DNA of 64,000 bases, taken from positions 310,001-374,000 of the forward strand of contig NZ_BCYO01000001.1 in NCBI RefSeq assembly GCF_001598235.1, given 5' to 3'. Below, one piece after another: positions 8,891-17,685 of the stretch (positions within the stretch are counted from its first letter, which is position 1; each line of letters opens with the position of its first letter). A program made the position numbers and the translations under genes. The stretch comes from Polaromonas jejuensis NBRC 106434 (lineage in GTDB: Bacteria; Pseudomonadota; Gammaproteobacteria; Burkholderiales; Burkholderiaceae_C). The notes below the pieces were generated by a model. That model worked only from the letters and a program-made list of their open reading frames with translations, searched no databases and was not told where the DNA came from.

Positions 8891-9952
8891 ATGACTTCCG
8901 CCACTCCGACCCCTGCCGCTACCCTGACCATCACCCGCCCGGACGACTGGCACTTGCACGTGCGTGACGGCGAGGCCCTGCAAACCGTGGTCCCGCACAC
9001 GGCCGCGCAATTTGGCCGCGCCATCATCATGCCCAACCTGCGCCCGCCCGTGACCACCGCCGCGCAGGCCCTCGCCTACCGCGAACGCATACAGGCCGCG
9101 GTGCCGGCAGGCGTGGCCTTCGAGCCCTTGATGACGCTGTACCTCACCGACAACCTGCCGCCCGATGAAATCAAGCGCGCCCGGGACGCCGGCGTGGTGG
9201 CGACCAAGCTCTACCCGGCCGGCGCCACCACCAACAGCGATGCCGGCGTGACCGACTTGCGCAAGACCTACAAGACGCTGGAAGCCATGCAGCGCGAAGG
9301 CCTGCTGCTGCTGGTGCACGGCGAAGTGACCTCGCCCGACATCGACCTGTTTGACCGCGAGGCCGTCTTCATCGACACCCAGCTGATTCCGCTGCGCCGT
9401 GATTTCCCCGAACTCAAGATCGTGTTCGAGCACATCACCACGAAAGAGGCCGCGCATTACGTGCGCGACGCCGACCAGTTCACCGGGGCCACCATCACCG
9501 CCCATCACCTGCTGTACAACCGCAACGCGATCTTTACCGGCGGCATTCGCCCGCATTACTACTGCCTGCCGGTGCTCAAACGCGAAACGCACCGCGTCGC
9601 GCTGGTTGAGGCCGCCACCAGCGGCAATGCCAGGTTTTTCCTCGGTACCGACAGCGCACCGCATCCGGCCCACCTCAAGGAGCATGCCTCGGGCTGCGCC
9701 GGCTGCTACACCGCGCATGCGGCGATCGAGATGTATGCCGAAGCCTTTGATGCGGCTGGCGCACTCGACAAGCTCGAAGGCTTTGCCAGCTTCAACGGCG
9801 CCGACTTTTACGGCCTGCCGCGCAACCAGGGCAGCATCACCCTGCGGCGCGAATCCTGGTTGCCGCCGGAAAGCTTTGCCTTCGGTGCGGGGGAACTCAA
9901 GCCGCTGCGCAGCGGTGAGGCGCTGCCCTGGAAACTGGTCGGCTCACACTAA
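8891..9952 (+). CDS. pyrC: Dihydroorotase (E. coli type)
   Basis: A 353-residue zinc amidohydrolase that interconverts carbamoyl aspartate and dihydroorotate in pyrimidine synthesis. Metal ligands and catalytic elements are visible: WHLHVRDG (HxH plus Arg), the carboxylated Lys in [11 protein letters not shown], His in LVHGEV and [15 protein letters not shown], and the catalytic Asp in GTDSAPH. Length matches class II PyrC. It has a short Thr/Ala-rich N-terminal extension before [10 protein letters not shown]. The next gene begins 11 bp downstream. Confidence 0.96.
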   Translation: MTSATPTPAATLTITRPDDWHLHVRDGEALQTVVPHTAAQFGRAIIMPNLRPPVTTAAQALAYRERIQAAVPAGVAFEPLMTLYLTDNLPPDEIKRARDAGVVATKLYPAGATTNSDAGVTDLRKTYKTLEAMQREGLLLLVHGEVTSPDIDLFDREAVFIDTQLIPLRRDFPELKIVFEHITTKEAAHYVRDADQFTGATITAHHLLYNRNAIFTGGIRPHYYCLPVLKRETHRVALVEAATSGNARFFLGTDSAPHPAHLKEHASGCAGCYTAHAAIEMYAEAFDAAGALDKLEGFASFNGADFYGLPRNQGSITLRRESWLPPESFAFGAGELKPLRSGEALPWKLVGSH

Positions 9953-9963
9953 AGAGGCTCCCC

Positions 9964-10752
9964 ATGGACCGCAAGCCCCGCGTTGCCCTGCTGATCGATG
10001 CCGACAATTCGCCGGCCGCCAAGATAGACCTGATTCTCAATGAGCTGTCCACGTTTGGCGAGACCAACATCCGCCGCGCCTACGGCAACTGGAAAAAGAA
10101 CGAACTCAAGGGCTGGGAGGAGGTCTTGCACGAGCACGCCATCCGCCCCATGCAGCAGTTTGACTACACCAAGGGCAAGAACGCCAGCGACATGGCCATG
10201 GTGATTGACGCGCTGGAGCTGCTCTACACCGACCGGCCCGACGCCTTCGGCATTGTCTCGTCGGACGCCGACTTCACCCCGCTGGTGATGCACCTGCGCG
10301 CCAAGGGTGCCGCCGTGTACGGCTTTGGCGCGCAGAAAACGCCCGAGCCCTTTGTCAACGCCTGCTCGCGCTTTTTGTTTCTCGACAAGCTGCGGCCCAT
10401 CGCCGCCAGCGATGCGACTGCGGGCAGCCGGGACGATGCCAATGAGGCCGACGAGGCGGGCGCGGTGGCCGCAGCGCCCTTGCGTGCCACGCCGGCGCAG
10501 CTCAAACAGGATGCCAGGCTGGTCCAGCTGCTGCGCAACGCGGTGCAGGCGGCGGCCGATGACGAGGGCTGGGCGCGGGTGGGCGCCGTGGGCACCCAGA
10601 TCGCCAACCAAGCCTCGTTTGACCACCGTAACTACGGTTACGCCACCTTGACCAAGCTGCTGGTGGCGACCCAGCTCTTCGACATTGCGGACGAAGGCAA
10701 ATCCACCGTGATGGTGCGCGACAAGCGGCAGGCCAGGCCCGCGCGCAATTGA
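9964..10752 (+). CDS. NYN/PIN-like nuclease domain protein with C-terminal LOTUS-type domain (LabA/DUF88)
   Basis: A 262-residue protein. The N-terminal NYN domain has the acidic residues expected of a metal-dependent ribonuclease: LIDADN (residues about 9-14), SDMAMVIDALEL, and IVSSDADFTPLV. The last 90 residues (LVQLLRNAVQAAADDEGWAR to the end, with VGTQIANQ and YGYATLTKLL) match the OST-HTH/LOTUS domain, an RNA-binding winged helix. The pairing is that of bacterial NYN-LOTUS proteins of unproven substrate. It overlaps the following DUF3025 gene by one base (TGATG), implying co-translation. Confidence 0.85.
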   Translation: MDRKPRVALLIDADNSPAAKIDLILNELSTFGETNIRRAYGNWKKNELKGWEEVLHEHAIRPMQQFDYTKGKNASDMAMVIDALELLYTDRPDAFGIVSSDADFTPLVMHLRAKGAAVYGFGAQKTPEPFVNACSRFLFLDKLRPIAASDATAGSRDDANEADEAGAVAAAPLRATPAQLKQDARLVQLLRNAVQAAADDEGWARVGAVGTQIANQASFDHRNYGYATLTKLLVATQLFDIADEGKSTVMVRDKRQARPARN

Positions 10753-11510
10753 TGAGGCCGGCCATGCCCAGCGGCCCCGAGGTGCTGCAGGCCATCGATT
10801 GGCGCCAGCCCTGGCTGGCTGGCTGGCGCGAGTGGGGCGAGCCGGTCGCCCAGGCGGTGGCCGATGGCCTGCCTCTGCACGAGGCACTCAATCACCGCTC
10901 GGCGGCACCCGTGCGCTTTGTGCCGCAAGCAGCGCTGCCGCCGGGCGAAGCCTACGAACGCTATATCTTCAATAGCGGACTGTGCCCGACCCGTGAGGGC
11001 TTGCACGACTTTTTCAATGGATTGTGCTGGATGCGCTTCCCGCGCATCAAAACCCGGCTCAACCAGCTGCAGGCGGCCGAAATTGCCGCTGCCGGCGTGG
11101 CGCCGCTGCGCGGGCCGGTGCGCGATGCCTTGACGGTGTTTGATGAAAATGCCGCTTTTTTGCTGGCGCCACCGCCCCTGTGGGAGGCCCTGATGGGCAA
11201 GGACTGGCAGGCGCTGTTTGTGGCGCTGCGCCCGCTCTGGCCGCAAGCCCGGCTGGTGCTGTTTGGCCATGCCCTGCTGGAAAAGCTGGTTTACCCAAGA
11301 AAACCGATCACGGCCCACGTCTACCTTGCGCCACCAGCTATTGATACGATAGCGAATCTGGACGCCTGGCTGGCGGCCGACCTGGGCGCGGACAAGCTGG
11401 CTGGCAAGCCTTTTGTGCCCTTGCCGGTGCTGGGCGTGCCCGGCTGGTGGCCGGAAAACGAGAACTTTTCCTTTTATGATGACTCCCTTGTCTTCCGCCC
11501 GCGCAGATAA
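10752..11510 (+). CDS. DUF3025 domain protein
   Basis: A 252-residue protein of unknown function. The conserved core YERYIFNSGLCPTREGLHDF then FNGLCWMRFPRIKTRLNQLQ identifies DUF3025. ATG at 10752 overlaps the stop of the NYN gene; an in-frame TTG directly before it gives one residue more. An AGCTATTGATACGATAGCG stretch at 11336-11354 resembles the tip of the short repeat family but is too short to call. Confidence 0.85.
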   Translation: MRPAMPSGPEVLQAIDWRQPWLAGWREWGEPVAQAVADGLPLHEALNHRSAAPVRFVPQAALPPGEAYERYIFNSGLCPTREGLHDFFNGLCWMRFPRIKTRLNQLQAAEIAAAGVAPLRGPVRDALTVFDENAAFLLAPPPLWEALMGKDWQALFVALRPLWPQARLVLFGHALLEKLVYPRKPITAHVYLAPPAIDTIANLDAWLAADLGADKLAGKPFVPLPVLGVPGWWPENENFSFYDDSLVFRPRR

Positions 11511-11648
11511 AGAATAACCAGCAAAATCCTGCGCCGGTGGCCGATACGAACGGCTTGATTTGGGCTGAATCCCCCTCATTTGTCCGGAAAGCAACTCTCA
11601 CGGCAGCATTCACTGCCGCCTTTGGTCCCCGACCTCCACGGAGAATTC

Positions 11649-12524
11649 ATGAAACGTATTTTTTTGTTCCTGCTCACCAACATTGCCGTCGTGGCCGTGC
11701 TGGGCATTGTGGCCAGCCTGCTGGGCGTCAACCGCTTTCTCACGGCCAATGGCCTGAACCTGTCGGCGCTGCTGGGCTTCGCCCTGATCATGGGCTTTGG
11801 CGGCGCCATCATCTCGCTGCTGATCAGCAAGCCCGTGGCCAAGTGGAGCGCCGGCGTGCGCGTGATCAACAACCCCCAGAACGCGGACGAAGCCTGGATT
11901 GTCGAGACGGTGCGCCAGCTGGCCGACAGGGCGCAGATCGGCATGCCCGAGGTCGGCATTTTCGAAGGCGAGCCCAATGCCTTTGCCACCGGCGCGTTCA
12001 GGAATTCGGCGCTGGTGGCCGTGTCCACCGGACTGCTGCAAGGCATGACCAAGGAAGAAATCGAGGCCGTGATTGGCCACGAAATTGCGCACGTCGCCAA
12101 TGGCGACATGGTCACCATGACGCTGATCCAGGGCGTGATGAACACCTTTGTGGTGTTCCTGTCGCGGGTGATTGGCTATGCGGTGGATAGCTTTTTGCGC
12201 CGCGGCAGCGACAACAACTCCGGCCCCGGCATTGGTTACTACGTCAGCACCGTCGTGCTCGACATCGTGCTGGGTTTTGCGGCCGCCATCGTGGTGGCGT
12301 GGTTCTCGCGCCATCGCGAGTTTCGGGCCGACGCCGGCTCGGCCCAGCTGCTGGGGCGCAAGCAGCCGATGATGAATGCGCTGGCCCGCCTGGGCGGCAT
12401 GCAGCCCGGCGAGCTGCCCAAGAGCGTGCAGGCCATGGGCATCACCGGCGGCATAGGCCAGCTGTTTGCCACCCACCCACCGATTGAAGAGCGCATCGCC
12501 GCCTTGCAAAACGCGCCGCGTTGA
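11649..12524 (+). CDS. htpX: Membrane zinc metalloprotease HtpX
   Basis: A 291-residue M48 peptidase. Two N-terminal membrane helices ([20 protein letters not shown], and the [20 protein letters not shown] segment) precede the zinc site [14 protein letters not shown] (HExxH), with two further helices and the third ligand Glu in [11 protein letters not shown]. HtpX degrades misfolded inner-membrane proteins. ATG at 11649 is preceded by ACGGAGAATTC, and earlier in-frame starts add unconserved sequence. It converges on proQ over a strong bidirectional terminator. Confidence 0.95.
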   Translation: MKRIFLFLLTNIAVVAVLGIVASLLGVNRFLTANGLNLSALLGFALIMGFGGAIISLLISKPVAKWSAGVRVINNPQNADEAWIVETVRQLADRAQIGMPEVGIFEGEPNAFATGAFRNSALVAVSTGLLQGMTKEEIEAVIGHEIAHVANGDMVTMTLIQGVMNTFVVFLSRVIGYAVDSFLRRGSDNNSGPGIGYYVSTVVLDIVLGFAAAIVVAWFSRHREFRADAGSAQLLGRKQPMMNALARLGGMQPGELPKSVQAMGITGGIGQLFATHPPIEERIAALQNAPR

Positions 12525-12543
12525 AGCTTGCCGTGAGGGCATC

Positions 12544-12573
12544 AAAAAAGCCGGCGCATGCGCCGGCTTTTTT
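12544..12573 (+). terminator. Bidirectional terminator between htpX and proQ
   Basis: The perfect hairpin AAAAAAGCCGGCGCA/TGCGCCGGCTTTTTT is flanked by A6 and T6, so it works as an intrinsic terminator for both strands. It lies 20 bp after the htpX stop and 16 bp beyond the end of proQ on the opposite strand. Confidence 0.92.
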
Positions 12574-12589
12574 GCTGGTGGGAAGGGAT

Positions 12590-13273
12590 TTAAACGGCCG
12601 CCTGGGGGCCGGCCTGATCCAGCATCCTGGCGACTTCCGCGGGGTCCATGCCGTACATGTCGGCGAACTCGGCCGCCGTCTTGCCGCTGGCCCGAAAGGC
12701 CCTGAGCAGCGCCTCGCGCTTGGCGGCCTTTTCCGCAAGTTCGGAAAAGGCCGTGTCCAGCAACTCGTTGGAGGTCTCGCCCTGGGTCCTGATTTGCAGC
12801 AGGTAGTCTTCCCGGCTCAGGCCGGAGGCTTCAATGGCCGCCATCAGTTGCGCCACCACATAGGGCCGCAGGTCTTGGTTCGAGCGGGCTTGGCGGCGGC
12901 GGAACACCTCCATGATGGCGTAGTGCACATGCTCGGGCGCGACCGGCTCCACGGGCTGACCCTGCAGGTCGTGACGCGGCAGGCCGGCGGCCACGCTGTC
13001 GAGGTAGCGCGTGGAGCGGGCATGCAGACCCAGCGCAATCTTCAGTTCGTCGCGCTTGAACAGCTCGGGGTGCAGGGCCAGCAGGTCCTGAAAGACACCC
13101 AGCTTGAGCGGCCGGAACTGGGCGCCAAACATGTTGGGGTAGAGCGTGAAAAGCTGCTCCAGGACCGGGTGAACCTGGTTTTTGGCGCGCGGTGCATTTT
13201 GCGGCTTCTTGCGGCGGCGCGGCGCCGCGCCTTCTTGTGCATCGGCGGGGGTTGGGGAGGCGGTGTCAGTCAT
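12590..13273 (-). CDS. proQ: ProQ/FinO family RNA chaperone
   Basis: A 227-residue protein. A basic linker (APRRRKKPQNAPRAKNQ) precedes a ProQ/FinO domain at about residues 35-140: VLEQLFTLYPNMFGAQFRPL, LGVFQDLLALHP, LKIALGLHARSTRYL. FinO-domain proteins bind structured 3' ends of sRNAs and mRNAs. The C-terminal region (to DPAEVARMLDQAGPQAAV) lacks the Tudor-like module of E. coli ProQ, so this is a family-level name. ATG at 13273 is preferred to a TTG one codon upstream. Confidence 0.88.
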   Translation of the reverse strand: MTDTASPTPADAQEGAAPRRRKKPQNAPRAKNQVHPVLEQLFTLYPNMFGAQFRPLKLGVFQDLLALHPELFKRDELKIALGLHARSTRYLDSVAAGLPRHDLQGQPVEPVAPEHVHYAIMEVFRRRQARSNQDLRPYVVAQLMAAIEASGLSREDYLLQIRTQGETSNELLDTAFSELAEKAAKREALLRAFRASGKTAAEFADMYGMDPAEVARMLDQAGPQAAV

Positions 13274-13429
13274 CAATCAGTGGTGTCAGTTTGAGGTTCG
13301 GGGCGGGCAGGGCGCACCCGCAAGCGTTTTTTAGCCGAGGGCGAAGTATCCACTATCCATGGCTCGCGTGGGTTGATGGAGGCGTTGCTGGCGGCCTGAT
13401 GGCAGCGGCGTTGCGGCGAGTGAACGGCA

Positions 13430-15091
13430 TCAGGCGGCTGGCGTCCGCAGGTGTTCGGCATCCTGCAGCAGGCTGCGCGCCACCGCCTCGGCCACCTTGA
13501 TGCCATCGACGCCGGCCGACAAAATGCCGCCCGCATAGCTGGCGCCTTCACCCGCGGGGTACAGGCCACGTACATTGAGGCTTTGCAGGTCCTCGCCACG
13601 GCTGATCTTGATGGGGGACGAGGTACGCGTTTCCACGCCCGTCAGCACCGCATCGTGGGTGTCAAAACCCTTGATCTTGCGGCCAAAGGCCGGGAAGGCC
13701 TCCCGCATGGCGGCAATGGCGTAATCGGGCAGGGCGGACGACAAATCACCGATCACCACCCCCGGTTTGTACGAGGGCAGGATGCTGCCCAGCGCCCTGG
13801 AGGGGCGCCCGGCCACAAAGTCGCCCACCAGCTGGCCGGGGGCCTCGTAGTTGCCGCCGCCCAGCACAAAGGCATGGGATTCGAGCCGGCGCTGCAGGTC
13901 TATGCCCGCCAGGGCATGGCCCGGGTAGTCGCGCGGGTCTATGCCGACCACGATGCCGGCATTGGCATTGCGTTCGTTGCGCGAGTACTGGCTCATGCCG
14001 TTGGTCACCACGCGGCCGGGCTCCGACGTGGCGGCAACCACCGTGCCGCCCGGGCACATGCAGAAGCTGTAGACCGAGCGGCCGTTGCTGGCGTGGTGCA
14101 CCAGCTTGTATTCGGCCGCGCCCAGCGACGGGTGCCCGGCATGGCGGCCCCAGCGTGCGCGGTCGATGATGCCTTGCGGGTGTTCGACGCGAAAGCCGAT
14201 GGAAAAAGGCTTGGCCTCGATGTAGACGCCGCGTTCATGCAGCATGGCAAAGGTGTCGCGCGAGCTGTGGCCCAGCGCCATGATCACCTGGTCGGCGCGA
14301 AGTTCGTGGCTTTGGCCCGTGGCCTGGTCCAGCACCGTCAGGCCGCGCAGGTGTTTGCCGTCCGGGCCGTTTTCAATCAGCACGTCCGTCACGCGCTGCT
14401 CAAAGCGGATCTCGCCGCCCAGCGCAATGATTTGCTCACGCATGTTTTCCACCACCTTCACCAGCTTGAAGGTGCCGATGTGGGGATGCGCTTCGTAAAG
14501 GATATCGGCCGGTGCGCCGGCCTTGACAAACTCGTTCATCACCTTGCGGCCCAGGTGGCGCGGGTCCTTGATCTGGCTGTAGAGCTTGCCGTCGGAAAAC
14601 GTGCCGGCGCCGCCCTCGCCAAACTGCACGTTGGACTCGGGGTTGAGCACATTCTTGCGCCACAGGCCCCAGGTGTCCTTGGTGCGCTGGCGCACGGTCT
14701 TGCCGCGCTCCAGCACGATGGGCTTGAAGCCCATTTGCGCCAGCAGCAGGGCGGCAAAGATGCCACAGGGGCCGAAACCGACCACTACGGGGCGCAGCGG
14801 CAGGCCGGCCGGTGCCTGGCCCACCGGGTGGTAGCTCATGTCGGGCGTGGGCAGGATGTGCGGGTTGCCGGCGTGGCGCGCCAGGAGTGGGGCTTCCTGG
14901 CTGGCATCGGCCAGCCTGACATCGACGATGTAGACCTGCAGCAGCTCGGCCTTGCGGGCATCGAAGCTGCGCTTGTGCACATCAAGGGTTTGCAGGCCGG
15001 TGGCCGCGATGCCCAGGGTTTTGGCCACGAGGGCGGGCAGGGCATCTTCCGCGTGGTCCAGCGGAAGTTTGAGTTCAGTCAGTCGAATCAT
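13430..15091 (-). CDS. FAD-dependent oxidoreductase, COG2509 family
   Basis: A 553-residue flavoprotein. A roughly 90-residue N-terminal cap (MIRLTELKLPLDHAEDALP) precedes the FAD-binding VVVGFGPCGIFAALLLAQ. The C-terminal RGLYPAGEGASYAGGILSAG completes the flavin site. Segments GEGGAGTFSDGKLYS and SFCMCPGGTVVAATSE (two close cysteines) are typical of this uncharacterised dehydrogenase family. The reaction is unknown. ATG at 15091 is the only good start. It is divergent from rnpB, with 84 bp between. Confidence 0.88.
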   Translation of the reverse strand: MIRLTELKLPLDHAEDALPALVAKTLGIAATGLQTLDVHKRSFDARKAELLQVYIVDVRLADASQEAPLLARHAGNPHILPTPDMSYHPVGQAPAGLPLRPVVVGFGPCGIFAALLLAQMGFKPIVLERGKTVRQRTKDTWGLWRKNVLNPESNVQFGEGGAGTFSDGKLYSQIKDPRHLGRKVMNEFVKAGAPADILYEAHPHIGTFKLVKVVENMREQIIALGGEIRFEQRVTDVLIENGPDGKHLRGLTVLDQATGQSHELRADQVIMALGHSSRDTFAMLHERGVYIEAKPFSIGFRVEHPQGIIDRARWGRHAGHPSLGAAEYKLVHHASNGRSVYSFCMCPGGTVVAATSEPGRVVTNGMSQYSRNERNANAGIVVGIDPRDYPGHALAGIDLQRRLESHAFVLGGGNYEAPGQLVGDFVAGRPSRALGSILPSYKPGVVIGDLSSALPDYAIAAMREAFPAFGRKIKGFDTHDAVLTGVETRTSSPIKISRGEDLQSLNVRGLYPAGEGASYAGGILSAGVDGIKVAEAVARSLLQDAEHLRTPAA

Positions 15092-15174
15092 GAGGGGCTC
15101 GTGTTGATCAAGCAGCCCTGTATTTTAAGTGGCCCAGGCCTGGGGGTTGAGTCTCGGGGGATAATAGCCCCCGT

Positions 15175-15508
15175 GAAGCCTGCCAGACCGCCGCTGGTGC
15201 AATTGTGGAAACACAGCACTGGAGGAACGTCCGGACTGCACAGGACAGCGTAGGAGGTAACACCTCTCCACCGTGAGGTGAGGATCAGAGCAACAGAGAC
15301 GAGCCGATTCAGTTCGGGTGAAACGGGCAATCTCTACGCGCAGCAATACCAAGTAGGCCAGCGTTGATGTAGCTCCGCAGAGCTGGCGGGTAGGTAGCAC
15401 CGAGCCGGGTGGGCGACCCCCGGCCCAGATTAATGGCGGTCACGCCGGGCCAACTTGCTTTAGGGCAAGTTGGCCGGGTGCACAGAATCCGGCTTATCGG
15501 CAGGCTTC
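15175..15508 (+). ncRNA. rnpB: RNase P RNA (M1 RNA), bacterial A type
   Basis: The 5' end GAAGCCTGCC pairs with GGCAGGCTTC at 15499-15508, forming helix P1 and setting the limits (about 334 nt). The universally conserved P4 region is visible as GGAGGAACGTCCGG near 15221-15234 and its partner ACAGAATCCGGCTTA near 15482-15496. GAGACGAGCCG and GGTGAAACGGGCAA are further conserved A-type blocks. It is the catalytic RNA that matures tRNA 5' ends. A plausible -10 box, GATAAT, lies at 15160-15165. It converges on the solute-binding lipoprotein gene. Confidence 0.97.
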
Positions 15509-15513
15509 ACACT

Positions 15514-16371
15514 TTATTTTGACGCGGCGGCGGCGGGCGCTGCGGCAACCGGCGCGGCGCCGAAATACTTGGTGTAAATCTGCTTGTAAGTGCCGTCTGC
15601 CCTGACGTCGGCCAGGCCCTTGTTGATTTTTTGCAGCAATTCGGCATTGCCTTTCTTGACGGCGATGCCGTACTGTTCGGTGGCAAAGCTGCTGTCGCTG
15701 ACGGTCTTGAATTTCGACTCGCTGTTGTTGTTCACATAGTTCACCACCACGCCGTTGTCGGCCACCACGGCGTCGACGCCGCCGGCCTCCAGCTCCTTGA
15801 GGGCGAGCGGGGTGGACTCAAAGCGCTTGATGTTGGCGCTTTCCTTGCCTTGCAGCTTGGCAACGACCTCGTCGCCCGTGGTGCCGTTCTGCACGCCGAC
15901 CTTGAGCTTTTTCAGGTCGTTGAAGGTGCTTATCTTTGAATCCTTCTTCACGGCAATCAGTTGCTGGGCGTCGAAGTAGGGCTCCGAAAAGTCCAGCGTC
16001 TGCTTGCGCTCGCTCGTGATCGTGATGGCGGACACCAGCAGGTCGCGGTCACCCTGCGCAACCGAATTGAAGATGCCTTCCCAGGGCGTGTTGAGAAACT
16101 TCACTTCCATGCCGGCCTTTTGCGCGACGGCTTTGACCACCTCAATGTCAAACCCGACGATGTCGCCTTTTTCATTTTGCGACTCGAAGGGGGCATAGGC
16201 GGCGTCGGTGCCGACCACATACACCTTGGCGGCCGGCGCCGGGGCAGCGGCTGGTGCAGGCGCGCTGGCGGCTGGCGCCGGGGGTTCCTGCTTGCTGCAG
16301 GCTGCCAGCATCAGGCCGATCATCAGCGTAGCGGCTGACTGTAGAAAGTGTCGTGTTGTCATCGATGGCAT
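15514..16371 (-). CDS. Amino-acid-type ABC solute-binding lipoprotein
   Basis: A 285-residue family 3 binding protein. The lipobox LMLAACSKQE (Cys about residue 25) is followed by a Pro/Ala linker and the body YVVGTDAAYAPFESQNEKGD, VGFDIEVVKAVAQKAG, and FSEPYFDAQQLIAV, typical of basic or polar amino acid receptors. An Ala-rich tail (AAPVAAAPAAAASK) ends it. ATG at 16371 has GGAG six bases upstream. No permease or ATPase adjoins it, so it is an orphan receptor; its partner must lie elsewhere. Ligand unknown. Confidence 0.9.
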   Translation of the reverse strand: MPSMTTRHFLQSAATLMIGLMLAACSKQEPPAPAASAPAPAAAPAPAAKVYVVGTDAAYAPFESQNEKGDIVGFDIEVVKAVAQKAGMEVKFLNTPWEGIFNSVAQGDRDLLVSAITITSERKQTLDFSEPYFDAQQLIAVKKDSKISTFNDLKKLKVGVQNGTTGDEVVAKLQGKESANIKRFESTPLALKELEAGGVDAVVADNGVVVNYVNNNSESKFKTVSDSSFATEQYGIAVKKGNAELLQKINKGLADVRADGTYKQIYTKYFGAAPVAAAPAAAASK

Positions 16372-16718
16372 TGAGAACTCCGCAAAAAAGTTGAAGTGAA
16401 GGTGTCAGGCCAGGCCCACACAGCCAGGCCCTGAACGGGTAAGAAAAGTATAAGCCTCGGTGCATGCAAATGACCGGAAGCGGCCAAGGGCAGCCATTAG
16501 CACGCTTTGATTGAATTTCAGTAGAGCGCGTGCATAAACTGTCATTCAAATATTGCCCAAATACCACGCAAAGTGCAGGCATCCGCCAGCCACTCGGTTG
16601 CCCCATGTGGATGGCTCTGCCCGGGGACTACACGGCCATCTGGCATGCCAGTGGTGGTGTCTATGAAAACGTCACCGATGAGCCGGCAGTAGTCCCCCAT
16701 GCGATTTCGCTTTGGCAA
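16372..16718. other. 347-bp unassigned gap before the phosphatase-like gene
   Basis: The first 150 bp upstream of the lipoprotein gene should carry its promoter. Between about 16545 and 16715 the plus strand reads as a plausible open stretch (MWMALPGDYTAIWHASGG in one frame) that I do not recognise and that runs on antisense into the neighbouring gene. I do not call it a gene. Confidence 0.3.
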
Positions 16719-17261
16719 TCAGCTGGCTGGCTTTTTGGGCAACTTTTTTTCCAATACAGGGACGATGTATTGGTTAACTTGAGCAAACATTTGCTCGTAT
16801 ACCTCCATGGGCTTTCCCCAGGCGTCAGCGATATCCTTGGATTCTCCGGTGACGTATTCGGACATGGTGAAGGTCTTGGTCTTGGCCTCCGGAAAGAGCT
16901 CAACCAGTTTGTTCTTGTGTTTGCCGGTCATCGTCAGGATGACGTCGGCATGGTGAACGTCGTTGCTTGTCAGCTGGACGGCACGATGCGCGGAGACGTC
17001 CAGGCCGTGCTTTTTCAGCAGCGTGGCTGCATTGGTTTCCGGCATGACGTCAAACGGGTCCATGTCGACGGCACGGGAAATGACGGCAATATGCAGCTTC
17101 TTTTCTCCGATGACCGAGTTCGCCAGTGCCTCGGCGGTAACACTTCGTCCCGTATTGCCGGTATCAACAAACGCTATTTTTGTGGGTTCGTCCGCACTTG
17201 CAGAGACGCTGAGCGCCAGCAGCACGCCAGAAGCTACAAAAGAAAACCAATTTTTTTTCAT
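16719..17261 (-). CDS. Exported low-molecular-weight phosphatase-like protein, catalytic Cys replaced by Asp
   Basis: A 180-residue protein with a signal peptide (MKKNWFSFVASGVLLALSVS, cleaved after SASA) and a low-molecular-weight protein tyrosine phosphatase/ArsC-like fold. The P-loop expected as CTGNTCRS reads DTGNTGRS at residues 33-40: the nucleophilic Cys is Asp33 (codon GAT at 17163-17165). The rest of the fold is kept (VDMDPFDVMPE, ADVILTMTGKHK, DAWGKPMEVYEQ), including the Asp of the general-acid loop. With no nucleophile it should not be a normal phosphatase and may bind a ligand or act by another chemistry. Base composition is visibly more AT-rich than in its neighbours, suggesting transfer. 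Confidence 0.82.
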   Translation of the reverse strand: MKKNWFSFVASGVLLALSVSASADEPTKIAFVDTGNTGRSVTAEALANSVIGEKKLHIAVISRAVDMDPFDVMPETNAATLLKKHGLDVSAHRAVQLTSNDVHHADVILTMTGKHKNKLVELFPEAKTKTFTMSEYVTGESKDIADAWGKPMEVYEQMFAQVNQYIVPVLEKKLPKKPAS

Positions 17262-17685
17262 GTCTCCACTTTCAAGGTCAATTTAAAAAGTTGATAAGCG
17301 AGCCCCTGCTCAAGGCAGTGATGCCACCACCAGATTCCCGGTGGAGGCGATCAATTTCCTGCTTCCGCAAGTGTTTTTTTTGTGCCCCATGCCAGACGTT
17401 TGTGGTACCCATCCAGCGAAGCCATGCTAACTGAGGAGCGCCGAAATTTGCTTTCGTAGTTCAATCAGGTGCGGCGCTTTCGTGAAACTAAATTATGAAA
17501 ACATTGGAAAAATTGATCAAAGTTTCAATACAAGCTGGATTCATGGAAATATTTTTGATTTTTCCAGCCGCAAGGCCCGAATGGGCCGTATGCATCTCAC
17601 AGGGCAAGTCCCCGGCTGGCAGCACAACACCTGTGTCGCAGGGGGCGGAGCCAGGGTCCGCGCAGCCTTGGCTCCGTACAGGCCT
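17262..17685. other. 424-bp AT-richer gap, no gene supported
   Basis: The stretch 17470-17575 is markedly AT-rich for this chromosome. A short open frame at 17495-17779 on the plus strand (MKTLEKLIKVSIQAGFMEIF) begins there but overlaps the end of the NUDIX-MBL gene and shows no recognisable domain, so it is not called. Probably carries the promoter of the phosphatase-like gene. Confidence 0.3.

Noticed and set aside
11336-11354. AGCTATTGATACGATAGC near-palindrome in the DUF3025 gene
   Set aside because: Too short and without the rest of the repeat pattern; could be ordinary coding sequence.
16530-17294. Plus-strand frame antisense to the exported phosphatase-like gene
   Set aside because: No domain, and it covers a gene with a clear signal peptide and fold on the other strand.
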